Assembly: GCA_022823865.1 (NCBI GenBank) | Contig: JAJEHF010000169.1 | Location: 1-58,479, forward strand | DNA: 58,479 nt | DNA from: Bryobacterales bacterium | GTDB lineage: Bacteria > Acidobacteriota > Terriglobia > Bryobacterales > UBA6623 | Reading direction: 5' to 3' | Shown here: positions 8,932-19,100 of the stretch, in pieces | Position numbering within the stretch: the stretch's first letter is position 1 | Layout of the letters: each line of letters begins with the position of its first letter | Notes under the pieces: model-generated | Databases searched by the model: none | What the model saw: only the letters and a program-made list of their open reading frames with translations | Told to the model about the DNA's origin: nothing | Made by a program: the position numbers and the translations under genes

Positions 8932-9056
8932 TCACGCTGAGCACCGTGATGGCGCCGCCAATCCTTAACCTAGCACACGCCTTCGGGACGGAGATTCCGG
9001 GGGGCGCAGCTGGCGGAAAGCGGCCACGTTTGGATTGAGCGAGGAGGATCCAAGGG

Positions 9057-10952
9057 GTGTTCGCGCGCCAGCCAATCCGCACCGCTGCATGGCTTGGCCT
9101 GCTTGCGGCGGCTTGGTCGCCGAACGCTCGTGCGCAGGATCCTTATGACTTCCCGGCTGCCCGCTCGTTCCTCGACGAGCACTGCCAAACCTGCCACAGC
9201 GGGGCCTCTCCGGCGGGAGGGTTCCGCACGGACTCGCTGGACGGCGTGGCGTCTTTCGCCACGCACGCCGACGCCTGGATCTCGCTTGCCGCTAGAGTGT
9301 CAAACCATGAAATGCCGCCGACGGGAGTCCCGTCGCCAGCGTTGGACGACCGCACCGCCTTCGTCGCGTGGGTCGAGCGAACTTGGCGCAGCCAAGCCTG
9401 CACAGCCGAACTGGCGCCGACGCCCAGCCCCATCAGACGGCTGAATCGCGACGAGTACAGCGCTACCGTCCGCGATCTGTTCGACATCCAGATCGACGTC
9501 AGCGAGATGTTCCCGGTTGACGGGGCCGGCGGGGAGGGTTTCGACAATGCCGCCGAAACCCTGTTTCTCTCACCCCTGCTTGCCGAGAAGCACCTAGCTG
9601 CGGCCAAGTTCGTGCTGGACGTAGCCGCCAAGGAGTTCAAGTCCCGCACCAAGATCTTCGTGGCCCGGCCGGGCCCCGGCATGACCGAGGCGGACGCGTC
9701 CAGAGAAATCCTCGCGAAGTTTCTGCCAATCGCCTTTCGCCAGCCTGTCGGCTCGGAAACCGTCGCTTCGTACGTTCGTCTGGCACGACGGGCGCGACGA
9801 CGCGGAGCGGACTTCGAGTCGTCGGTCTTTTTCGCGCTGCGCAGCGCCTTGGTCTCCCCTGCCTTCCTCTTCCACGTCAGGGCCGATGCCGCCGCCCCCG
9901 CCTCGCGACAGTATGCACTGGCTTCGCGGCTGTCCTACTTCCTCTGGGGCAGCCAACCCGACGAACTCCTGCTTGACATAGCGGCTGCCGGGAGAATGGA
10001 TGACCCGGCCGTGCTAGACCGCTTGGTGCCCCGCATGCTGCGGGACGACCGGGCTCTGGAGTTCTTCTCGCGGTTCAGCGAGCAGTGGTTGCGGATTCGG
10101 GACTTGGAAGGCAGCCGCGGCCCCGATCCGGAGCTGTTCCCGGAGTACGCCGCCGATGCCGAGCTGCGCGGCGACATCCTGCTGCAGCCGGTGTTCTTCT
10201 TCCGCGAGGTCTTTCGCCAAAACCGGTCCGTGCTGGAGTTCCTTGATTCGGACGGCACCGTGCTGACGCAGCCGCTGATCACGCACTTGGGGCTGCCGCT
10301 GAAGAAGAAGCAGGATGCGAAGAATCCGAACTGGATGGAACTGCCCGAAGGCTCCGGGCGTGGGGGCCTGCTCGGCATGCCGTCTATATCGGCGCTGGCA
10401 TCGCACCCGCACCGCACGAGCCCGGTTCTGCGCGGTGTCTGGATTCTCGACTCCATCCTCGGCACGCCGCCCCCTGCGCCCCCGCCGGACGTGCCGGAGT
10501 TAGACGAGGCGAGCGAGGGCAAGCCTGGCGGTTCGATCCGCGAACGGCTGTTGGCCCACAGCGATAGCCCAAGCTGCGCAAGCTGCCACCAACGCATTGA
10601 TCCGCTTGGATTCGCGTTGGAAAATTACGACGTGCTGGGCAGATGGCGCGACCAGAATGCGGGAACTCCGGTTGACGCCACTGGCAAACTCCCCGACGGC
10701 ACGCGATTGGACGGCCCGGACAGCCTGAAAGCGGCGTTGCTGGAGCGCAAACGCCTGTTCTTGAGAAACCTGGCCAAGCGGTTGCTGGGCTATGCTCTTG
10801 GTAGGGGCTTGACCCCCTCCGATACCTGCGCCGTGGAAACCGTCGTCACCGAGGTCGAGCGTCAAGACTACTCAGCTTGGGCGCTGCTGCGCGAAATCGT
10901 GCGCAGCGAGCCCTTCCTCCACACTGCGTTTCCGAGGCAGGGCCGGGAGTGA
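9057..10952 (+). CDS. Secreted DUF1592/DUF1588 di-heme protein
   Basis: A 631-residue exported protein of the planctomycete/acidobacterial DUF1587-DUF1592-DUF1588-DUF1585 architecture. GTG 9057 follows GAGGAGG at 9041-9047. A signal peptide ends near residue 26. A cytochrome-c-like CxxCH is at C43-C46-H47 and a second one at C507-C510-H511 in the DUF1588 part; INRDEY-like RLNRDEYSATVRDLF marks DUF1587. Both motifs could bind covalent heme, making this a candidate extracytoplasmic redox protein. It overlaps nothing, and the next gene starts 2 bp after its stop. That partner, DUF1552, accompanies the family widely. The biochemical role of this pair is not established. Confidence 0.88.
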   Translation: MFARQPIRTAAWLGLLAAAWSPNARAQDPYDFPAARSFLDEHCQTCHSGASPAGGFRTDSLDGVASFATHADAWISLAARVSNHEMPPTGVPSPALDDRTAFVAWVERTWRSQACTAELAPTPSPIRRLNRDEYSATVRDLFDIQIDVSEMFPVDGAGGEGFDNAAETLFLSPLLAEKHLAAAKFVLDVAAKEFKSRTKIFVARPGPGMTEADASREILAKFLPIAFRQPVGSETVASYVRLARRARRRGADFESSVFFALRSALVSPAFLFHVRADAAAPASRQYALASRLSYFLWGSQPDELLLDIAAAGRMDDPAVLDRLVPRMLRDDRALEFFSRFSEQWLRIRDLEGSRGPDPELFPEYAADAELRGDILLQPVFFFREVFRQNRSVLEFLDSDGTVLTQPLITHLGLPLKKKQDAKNPNWMELPEGSGRGGLLGMPSISALASHPHRTSPVLRGVWILDSILGTPPPAPPPDVPELDEASEGKPGGSIRERLLAHSDSPSCASCHQRIDPLGFALENYDVLGRWRDQNAGTPVDATGKLPDGTRLDGPDSLKAALLERKRLFLRNLAKRLLGYALGRGLTPSDTCAVETVVTEVERQDYSAWALLREIVRSEPFLHTAFPRQGRE

Positions 10953-10954
10953 CC

Positions 10955-12301
10955 ATGCCTGCCAGCCGCGCCTTGCAGATCTCGCGCCGCGCTTTGCTGC
11001 GCGGCAGCGGCGTTGTGTTGGGGCTGCCGTGGCTCGAAGCCACGGCGCTCGGAAACAGGCGCACCGACCCCCGCCCAAGCCCGGTCCGCATCGCCGGACT
11101 GTACATGCCCAATGGTGCGTATCCGGCCAGTTGGACGCCTACGGCGGCAGGTCGCGACTTCGAACTGACCCCGAGCCTAGAGCCGCTGGCCGACATCCGG
11201 CAGCAAGTCACGGTGCTGAGCAACCTGTGGAACGAACAGGCCAAGGACGGGGACGGACACTATGTCAAGGAATCCTCGATCCTGACCTGCGCCCGGATCA
11301 AGAAGACACAAGGCGCTGACCTGCGCAACGGGATTTCGTTCGATCAGATCGCGGCTAGCGCGCGCGGACACCTCACGCCCCTGCCCTCCCTCGAGCTCGG
11401 CGTGACGCCCGTGGCCGTCGGCAACGACGCAGTGGTGGGCTATACCCGGGTCTATGGCTCGCACATCTCGTGGTCGACGCCGACCACTCCGCTTGCACGC
11501 GAGTTGAACCCGCGGGCGGTCTACGAACGGCTGTTCCGAGCCGCACAGGGGTCCAGTGCGTCTGAAGCAGGGCTCGATTCCTTGCTGCTAGACCGCGTGT
11601 TGCAAGATGCCAAGCGGCTGCGCAAGCGATTGGGCTCCTCCGACCGGGCCCGCCTGGACGAGTACCTGGCCTCCGTGCGCTCGCTTGAAGAGCGAGTGCA
11701 ATGGTCGACCCGGACCGAGCGCTCGAACTGGGAGCCCTTGACGAGCCTGGACCTGCGCGACGCACCGACGGAGCGGCCTTCCAGCCACTTGGAGCACGTG
11801 CGCTTGATGCTCGACATGATCGCCGTGGCGTTCCAGTCGGACACGACCCGCGTGGCGACGTTCATGTTCGGCAACGCCGTGAGCAACATCAGCTTCCGCT
11901 TCCTCGACGGCGTCACGTCCGGCCACCATGACGTCTCGCACCACGCCAACGAAGAGCAGAAGCTGGCCGAGTACAAGATCATCAACCGCTGGCACGTCGA
12001 GCAATATGCGTACCTGCTCCGCCGGCTGGCAGACATGCCCGAGGGCGAGGGCTCGGTCTTGGACAACTCCATGATCGTGTTCGCATCGGCCCTGTCGGAC
12101 GGCCAGAAGCACGATCCGCACAAGTTGCCCGTGCTGCTCGGCGGCAAGGGCGGGGGCCGCATCGACAGCGGCCAGCACTTGATCTACGGCGAGGACCACC
12201 CCCTCGCGAACCTCTACGTGGCGTTGCTGGAAGCCTTCGGCGCCCCGGCGGAGCGCTTCGCCGACAGCACCGGACCGCTCCGCGGATTGCTGGTCTCCTG
12301 A
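10955..12301 (+). CDS. Tat-exported DUF1552 protein
   Basis: A 448-residue protein starting at ATG 10955, two bases after the DUF1592 stop. This start gives MPASRALQISRRALLRGSG, a twin-arginine signal followed by a hydrophobic stretch; an upstream in-frame start at 10877 would overlap the preceding gene and bury the signal. The sequence (LYMPNGAYPASWTP, FMFGNAVSN, HHANEEQKLAEYKIINRWH) matches the DUF1552 family, relatives of DUF1501 in the alkaline-phosphatase-like superfamily. It is co-transcribed with the DUF1592 di-heme protein and likely works with it outside the cytoplasm. Specific reaction unknown. Confidence 0.88.
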   Translation: MPASRALQISRRALLRGSGVVLGLPWLEATALGNRRTDPRPSPVRIAGLYMPNGAYPASWTPTAAGRDFELTPSLEPLADIRQQVTVLSNLWNEQAKDGDGHYVKESSILTCARIKKTQGADLRNGISFDQIAASARGHLTPLPSLELGVTPVAVGNDAVVGYTRVYGSHISWSTPTTPLARELNPRAVYERLFRAAQGSSASEAGLDSLLLDRVLQDAKRLRKRLGSSDRARLDEYLASVRSLEERVQWSTRTERSNWEPLTSLDLRDAPTERPSSHLEHVRLMLDMIAVAFQSDTTRVATFMFGNAVSNISFRFLDGVTSGHHDVSHHANEEQKLAEYKIINRWHVEQYAYLLRRLADMPEGEGSVLDNSMIVFASALSDGQKHDPHKLPVLLGGKGGGRIDSGQHLIYGEDHPLANLYVALLEAFGAPAERFADSTGPLRGLLVS

Positions 12302-12307
12302 CGTCCC

Positions 12308-12763
12308 ATGCGCTGGCTGGCGATCATGGGCCTATACGCCGCCTTGGCGGCGGGTCTGACGGCCGCCGACCTGACCGGGACTTGGATCGGCACCGTGCCC
12401 GACCGCGGGCGGACGCCCGCTCGGGACATCGCCTTTCAGTTCGTGCAGCGAGGCACGACGCTCAGCGGCAAGGCATATAACGATGCCGGAGCGAGCGATC
12501 CGATCATTTCCGGAACGGTTGCGGACGGCCGCGTGCGGTTTGAAGTCGAGGCTCTTCGGCAAGCCGGCAACCAGATCAACATCGTCCTGTACCGCTTCGA
12601 CGGCATCATGGACGGCGAGTGGATAGAACTCACGCGTGAACTGGCTGCGGCCCGCGACGCCTCGAGCGGGAATGTCATCCCTGTCCGCCGCGCTTGGGAC
12701 AGCGACGAGGAAGATCGCAATCGGCGCTTCCACACGTTTCGTCTCCAAGCACTGGTTCGATAG
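12308..12763 (+). CDS. Small exported hypothetical protein
   Basis: A 151-residue protein beginning 6 bp after the DUF1552 stop, so probably the third gene of that operon. It has a signal peptide (MRWLAIMGLYAALAAGLTAA) and a compact beta-rich body starting LTGTWIGTVPD, reminiscent of small lipocalin-like extracellular domains that recur in acidobacterial secreted proteins. No catalytic motif or cysteine pair is evident. Function unassigned. Confidence 0.7.
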   Translation: MRWLAIMGLYAALAAGLTAADLTGTWIGTVPDRGRTPARDIAFQFVQRGTTLSGKAYNDAGASDPIISGTVADGRVRFEVEALRQAGNQINIVLYRFDGIMDGEWIELTRELAAARDASSGNVIPVRRAWDSDEEDRNRRFHTFRLQALVR

Positions 12764-13130
12764 CAGCGCACGGGAGCACTCAGACATAGGCGGGCACCCA
12801 GCGCTCGGTCATATCTGACCCGGACGTGATCCGGGAGAACACCGGGCCTGCCAGAGGGGCGGCATGCCCTGGGTTTGCACGGAAGTGCGCCAAAACCCCT
12901 CGTTGCCGGGAGGCGGGCGGCGATTCGGCGGCCGCCGCCACGCCGGCCGGCCCGGGCTGTGCCGTCCCGCTCCCCTGTAGCTCGTGTCCGGCCGCGATCC
13001 CTCCAGGCAGGCCTGCGGCACCGGCCTCGCCCTGTGGGCCTGCCCCCGGACTGCGGCCCTGTGTCGACGGCGACTCGGCGCTAGGCTCGTCAGCGGGGCC
13101 CGGAGGTCACTGTTAGGATGATGAGGCTCG
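12764..13130. other. Intergenic, no gene recognised
   Basis: About 370 bp of very GC-rich sequence. Frames are open on the forward strand, but the translation is low-complexity Ala/Gly/Pro/Arg/Cys and looks like noise. It presumably holds the promoter of the receptor at 13131. GAGG at 13123-13126 is a usable ribosome binding site for that gene. Confidence 0.5.
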
Positions 13131-15797
13131 ATGCCGCGGCCCCATCGATTGATCTGTGGACATGCAGGGCTCCTTCTGGTCCTCGCTGTCGGGCACCCTC
13201 CAGATCTGGCCGGTCAGCAAGCCGATTCAGAGCCGGTCAGCGCCGAGGCCGAGCCGGAAGGCGACGCCACCGAAGAGTCCGAGCGCGGTGGTGCGCAACG
13301 CACAGAAATCAACCTCCTAGGGGAAACGGCCTCGGAATCGGGCGAGAGCCGCCGCAACGAGAACGTCCAGTTCAACCTGGTCGACAACAACGCTCTCAAG
13401 GAACTCAACATTCGGCTCGGCACGACCGCAACGATCATCGATGAGTTCGCCGTCGACCAAGGCTATTTCGGCTCCGAATACGGAAAGCCTCCGACGCCCC
13501 CGGTGCATGCCCCGCCCGCTTCAGCCGGCGGCTTCCATGGCGATGCCTTTTGGCGCCACAACAACAGCGCGTTCTCCGCCCGTTCGTTCTTTCAGGTGGG
13601 TTCCGTCCAGCCGGCCAGGGAGAACCTTTACGGCGTCAATCTCGCCGCACCTCTAGGCGCCTTGGGCGCAATCACCTTAAGCGGGTCCCAGAACAAGATC
13701 CGGGGTAACGTCAACGGCAACGTCCTCATCCCCCTTCCGGAGGAGCGGACGCCACTGGCCAAGGATCCCGCCACCCGCCTTGAAGTCCAGCGGATTCTGG
13801 ACGCGTTTCCGGCGGTCTCGCCGAACCGGCCCGACATTGCTGCCCGCGCCCATAACACGAACAGCCTGCAACGGATCAACACCGATTCCGCTCGGGTCCA
13901 GCTAGACCGAGACGGCGTCGCCAAGGGCAAGCTCTCTCTGCGACGCGTCTGGACGGCTCAAAACGTCGACGCCTTCCAACTGGTCAAGGGTCAGAATCCT
14001 GACACCGATAACAGATCCCATGCCTCTCGACTCACCTGGAGCCTGCCGCTCGCACCCTCGACGGTCCTCCAGCTCTCCACGGGCTTCGACCGCCTCGGAA
14101 CCCTCCTGCTACCAGCGGAGGGCGCCGTCGGCCCGATCTTCATGAGCGCCAGGGACCTCACGTTCTTAGGACCATTTCCCAACATCCCGATCGATCGCGC
14201 CCAGAACCGGTGGCGCCAAGCGGCCACGCTGCACCACACTCGCGGCAACCACCAGATCACAGCGGGCTTTGCCCTGACTCGCTTGCAATACAACGGCGAG
14301 GAACCAGACGCCGGTCGCGGGCTGCTCCTGTTCGCCGCGAACTTCGGCAACGACGCCATCACGAACCTCCGGCTGGGGCTGCCGAGCCGCATGGCCGTCT
14401 CCCTGGGATCGACCTACCGCGGGTTCCGCAACTGGTCAAACAAGTTCTTCCTGGGCGACCGCTGGCAGGCGACCAAGCGGCTGACGCTGAACCTCGGCGT
14501 CCGCTACGAGCCCTTTACCCGCCCGGTCGATGTCACCGGGAAGACCGAACTGGCAATGGGTTCGGACCTGAACAACGTCGCCGGCTCGTTCGGATTCGCG
14601 TACCGCCTTCCCGCGAATGCCGGAGTGCTGAGAGGCAACTTTGCCTCGCACTACGGCGACCTGTTTCCGGTCACGTACGGCCAGGCGCGCCTGAACGCGC
14701 CGCACACGGTGACGTCGATCTTCATCCAGCCGCCCCTAGCCAACTGGCGCTCCTTGGTCGATCACTCCAAGCGCGACCCGAACGCCCGCTCAAGCCGGGT
14801 CGAGCCCGGCCCGGACCTGACCGTGCCTTACGCGCATCAGTACAACTTCAGCTGGGAGAAGCGCCTTGCCGCTGACTGGCGCTTGCAGCTCGGATACACC
14901 GGGAGCCGGGCCCACAAGCTGATCATCACTTACTTCCTGAATCGTGCCCGCGAGGTTCCCGGCGTCGTCTCAACCATCCGGAACATCAATGATCGTCGCC
15001 CCGACCAGAGCATTTTCGAGCACTTGTTCATCCATAACGGCTCGCGGGGCTATTTCGATGCAGGACGCGTCACGCTGTCTGCTCCAGGCTGGCGAGGCCT
15101 GTCACTGAACGCTTCCTACTGGCTCAGCAAGTCCATCGACCTAGGGGGCTCCTACACCAATACGGCATCCGGGCCCGACGCTCGGCTCGCCGTTGCCCAG
15201 ACGGAACAGGAATCGCAGCGCGACCTGAAGGGACTCAGCGACTTCGACCAACCGCACGCATTCCTGCTTCAGGCCAGCTACACAACACCTCGGGGCCTGG
15301 CGCCGCGCTGGTCCGGGAGGCTGCTGAGCAATTGGACGCTCTCGACGGTGACACTGCTCAAGTCGGGCACGCCCTTCACGGTAGAGTCGGGCTCCGACGG
15401 CCCCGGCTTCGGCAACATCGACGGGCGCAAGGGCGACCGGCCGATGGTGGTCGACCCCTCGGTCCTCGGACGGGTCATCGGCTCCCCGGACACATCCGAG
15501 TCGCTGCTGCCGCGCAGCGCATTCCGCTACTTCAGCGCACCCGCCGAGCAAGCTGGCAACCTCGGGCGCAACACCTTCCGCAAAGGCAAGATCGCCAACG
15601 TCAACGCTTCGCTATCGCGCCGCTTCCGGGTTGGGCCGGAATGGTCGGTGGAGCTTCGTGCCGAGGCGATTAACTTCTTCAACACGCCGCAGTTCGCCGA
15701 GCCGGGGAAAGGACTCTCTTCGCCGAACTTCGGCCAAATCAACAACACGCTCAATGACGGGCGCACGTTCCGGTTCCAGCTAAGGTTCCTGTGGTAG
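13131..15797 (+). CDS. TonB-dependent receptor-like outer-membrane protein without N-terminal Ig-like domain
   Basis: An 888-residue outer-membrane beta-barrel protein of the large acidobacterial receptor family. It has an N-terminal signal (about residues 1-28), then an acidic low-complexity linker, then a plug-like segment with RLGTTATIIDEF, FGSEYG and FHGDAFWRHNNS. The rest is beta-strand-rich, with the family's FNASYW/NASYWLSKSID-like and FFNTPQF motifs, and ends in FRFQLRFLW with a terminal aromatic residue typical of outer-membrane barrels. It lacks the CarboxypepD_reg domain seen at the N-terminus of the other two receptors here. Ligand unknown. It is followed by 333 bp and a second receptor on the same strand. 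Confidence 0.8.
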   Translation: MPRPHRLICGHAGLLLVLAVGHPPDLAGQQADSEPVSAEAEPEGDATEESERGGAQRTEINLLGETASESGESRRNENVQFNLVDNNALKELNIRLGTTATIIDEFAVDQGYFGSEYGKPPTPPVHAPPASAGGFHGDAFWRHNNSAFSARSFFQVGSVQPARENLYGVNLAAPLGALGAITLSGSQNKIRGNVNGNVLIPLPEERTPLAKDPATRLEVQRILDAFPAVSPNRPDIAARAHNTNSLQRINTDSARVQLDRDGVAKGKLSLRRVWTAQNVDAFQLVKGQNPDTDNRSHASRLTWSLPLAPSTVLQLSTGFDRLGTLLLPAEGAVGPIFMSARDLTFLGPFPNIPIDRAQNRWRQAATLHHTRGNHQITAGFALTRLQYNGEEPDAGRGLLLFAANFGNDAITNLRLGLPSRMAVSLGSTYRGFRNWSNKFFLGDRWQATKRLTLNLGVRYEPFTRPVDVTGKTELAMGSDLNNVAGSFGFAYRLPANAGVLRGNFASHYGDLFPVTYGQARLNAPHTVTSIFIQPPLANWRSLVDHSKRDPNARSSRVEPGPDLTVPYAHQYNFSWEKRLAADWRLQLGYTGSRAHKLIITYFLNRAREVPGVVSTIRNINDRRPDQSIFEHLFIHNGSRGYFDAGRVTLSAPGWRGLSLNASYWLSKSIDLGGSYTNTASGPDARLAVAQTEQESQRDLKGLSDFDQPHAFLLQASYTTPRGLAPRWSGRLLSNWTLSTVTLLKSGTPFTVESGSDGPGFGNIDGRKGDRPMVVDPSVLGRVIGSPDTSESLLPRSAFRYFSAPAEQAGNLGRNTFRKGKIANVNASLSRRFRVGPEWSVELRAEAINFFNTPQFAEPGKGLSSPNFGQINNTLNDGRTFRFQLRFLW

Positions 15798-16130
15798 CGA
15801 GCGATCGGCGATTGGCGGCATAGCGGGCCAGATCACGACTTCGCGAGACCGCAGATGGGCGTAACGAAGAGCATGCCCTGCAGAGGCCGTGCGCTGCAAC
15901 GAGACGGGCAGTGCGGCGGCCATCCCGGCAACCTCGAACGGACTGGCTTACGCGCCTTCTAACGCGTCTCCGCAGGCCGCATTGGGCGCTTCCAGGCAGG
16001 TCGCGGCCGGGCGCTTTCGGAGCGGCCGCACTCAAGCGCGACAAGGGCCGAACTGAACCCTCCGTGGTAGCATGTTGCGTAAGTTTCCTAGGCCCTAGAT
16101 GGGTCAATATGCAATCAGGGGGGTATTGCA
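15798..16130. other. Intergenic between two receptor genes
   Basis: 333 bp with no convincing gene; a reverse-strand open frame here is arginine-rich and lacks a signal, domain or ribosome site. The right end holds a G-rich ribosome binding site about 9-15 nt before the ATG at 16131. No clear terminator follows the 13131-15797 gene. Confidence 0.5.
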
Positions 16131-19100
16131 ATGCATGCACGATTTCTACTAGCGACGGTCGTCGCGGCACTGTTGCTGGGGGTTTCGCCGATCCTCGCTC
16201 AGCAGTCCGGCCTGACAGGCACCGTCACTGACACCACTGGCGCGGTCATTGTCGCGGCCGAGGTGGTGCTTGCCAATTCGGACACCGGCGTCGAGGCCTC
16301 GACGCAGAGCAACGAGTCCGGCGGCTTCAACTTCACACTGGTGCAGCCCGGCACCTACGAGCTGCGCTGCGAGTCCGTCGGATTCAAGACGTACCGCCAG
16401 TCAGGGCTGGTGATGGAGACGGGCCTGACCAAGACGGTGAACATCCAGCTCCAACTCGGCGAGATCACCGAGACCATCGAGGTGACCGGTTCGGCGCCGC
16501 TGCTGGAGACCGAGAACACGACCGTCGGTCAGTTCATCGAGCGCACCACGGTCGCCCAGATGCCGGTTGGCAGCCGCCAGGCGGGGCAATTGATCAAGCT
16601 GGCCGGCAACGTGACCTTCGCCACCTCCGGCGGCGGACTCTACGACCTGCCCTTCTTCTCGATGGCGGGCGGACGCTCTCGCAACCAGATGTGGCATCTA
16701 GACGGCGGCGTCGTGCAGAACATGGCGCTCGGCATCGCCCAGCTCAACCTCAACCCGCCGGTAGAATCGCTGCGCGAGTTCAAGGTCGAGTCCAACAACT
16801 ACGCCGCGGAATTCGGGCGGAGCGGCAATGGCCTGATCATCATGAGCACGCGCTCGGGTACCAACAACTTCAACGGTGCCTTGTATCACAACTTCCGCAA
16901 CGATGCGATCGACGCGCGGACGTTCTTCGCGCCTAGCATCGCGCCATTGCGCTACAACATCTTTGGCGGCTCATTGGGCGGTCCGATCAAGAAGGACAAG
17001 ACCTTCTTCTTTGTCAACTACGAGGGCCAGCGCCGCAGCGACGGCTTAACGATCGCCAACACCGACGTGCCCCATCCGGCCGAGAAGAACATGGGCGACT
17101 TCTCGGCCCGCGAGGGTTTCGATCTCATCGACCCCCTCACCGGCGAGCCATTCGCGGGCAACATGATCCCAGCCTCCCGGATCGATCCTCTCGGCAGCGC
17201 CTTCGCTCGCCTATACCCGGATCCCAACAACCCCGGGCCGCTGACTTCTGCGCCGCGAGACAACTACGTCAAGAACGTGTCCAACCGTGGCGTGTCGGAC
17301 TTCCTCACAATAAAGGTCGACCACAACTTCGGGCCAAAGGACCGCATCTCCAGCCGGTTCAGCAACGTCAACGCACCAGCCGAGCCCGAGCCCGTGTACC
17401 CCAACGAGTTCGCCGACTTCCGGGCGTCGAAGCAGACTCGCTCGAACCTCGTGTCCACGTCCACCTGGAACCACAACTTCTCCACCACGATGGTGAACGA
17501 GTTCCGCTATACGTTCGGCAACCGCACCTTCACGACCCGCGGTCTTGGCACGGGCAGCGGCAAGAACGGGGAGTTGGGCGTGCCTAACGTCGACCCGGAA
17601 TTCTTCTCCACTGTGAACCTAGTCGGCTATACGCGCCTGGGAGCTGGCAATCAGGAGCGCATCCAAAAGCCCATCCGTACCCACCAAGTCGTCAACAACA
17701 CGTCCTGGTTCAAGGGCAACCACAGCATCAAGTGGGGCATGGAGTACCGCTACTCGCGCAACCAAGACGACTTCAACAGTGCCGCAGGCGGGAATTTCAC
17801 TTTCAACAACCGGGCTGCCGGAGACGCACTGGCGCAGCTGTTGCTCGGCTGGACGACCCGCGGTCAACTTATTGACACCGACATTCTCAATACGCGCAGC
17901 GACTACTGGGGCTTCTACGTGCAGGACAGCTGGAAGACTACCGACAAGCTGACGCTGAATCTGGGCCTGCGCTGGGAGGTCGACACGCCCCGCTGGGAGC
18001 TGAGCAACAATCAAAGCGGCTTTGATCCGCTTGGCAACAATGCAGTGTGCAACTGCCCCGGCGTGATGCTCTTTGCCGGACGAGACGGTCGTGGCAAGTA
18101 TGCCCACGACCCCGATCTCAACAACCTAGGGCCGCGCATCGGACTCGCCTATCGCGCCTCGAACACAACCGTGATCCGAGCCGGATACGGCGTCAACTAC
18201 AACGGTGCCTACGCTCGGGCAGTTCCGTTCACGCAGTTCTGGACGTTTTCCCGGACCTTGGACATCAACTCGCCCGATGGCGGCTTCACTCCCGCCTTCA
18301 TGCTCAGCGAGGGACTGCCGGCGGTGCAGCCTTTCAGCGATGCCGATCGCGTGGGAACGTTTGGCGCGACCATCTCCGGTCGTCGCACGGTTTCTCCGGA
18401 CTACATCCAGCAGCACCAGCAGAACGGCTACTCGCAACAGTGGAATTTCACCCTCCAGAAGCAGTTGCCGGACAACATCCTGCTGGAGGCCCAGTACCAA
18501 GCCAACGTCGGACATAAGCTGGGCGGCCAAAACTACAACCAGAACATGATCCCGCTGGTCGGCGGCAGGGGCCCGGAGACCCAGAGTCAGAACGCGCGGT
18601 TGTTCCCTCAATACAACGCCGTGGTGGTGGAGAGCCCGGACTGGGGCAACTCGACCTATCATTCGCTGAATCTGAAGGCGGAGAAGCGATTCTCCAGCGG
18701 CTTGAGCTACCTCATCAACTACACGTGGTCGAAATTCATTGACGACGTCGAGTCGGCAAACGAACTGGGAGGCGAGCAGAACAACGGCTACACGCACTTC
18801 CAGCTACGGCACCTCGACAAGGCGCTGTCGGGCAACGATATCCGCCATCGAGTCGTCGCAAGCGGAGTTTACGAACTGCCCGTGGGCCGTGGCAGGGCGC
18901 TCCCAATCGAGAATCCCGTTCTCAACGGGATCATCGGCGGCTGGGGTCTCGGCGTGATCGCAGAGGCTCGCACGGGGTCTCCGTACGGCATCATCGAGCA
19001 GCGAAACGAAACCAACACCTTCAGCCATGGCCAGCGACCCAACGTCGCGGGCGACCACGTACTGTCGGGGGGGCGATCCAAGGAGGCCAGGCTGTTGGAG

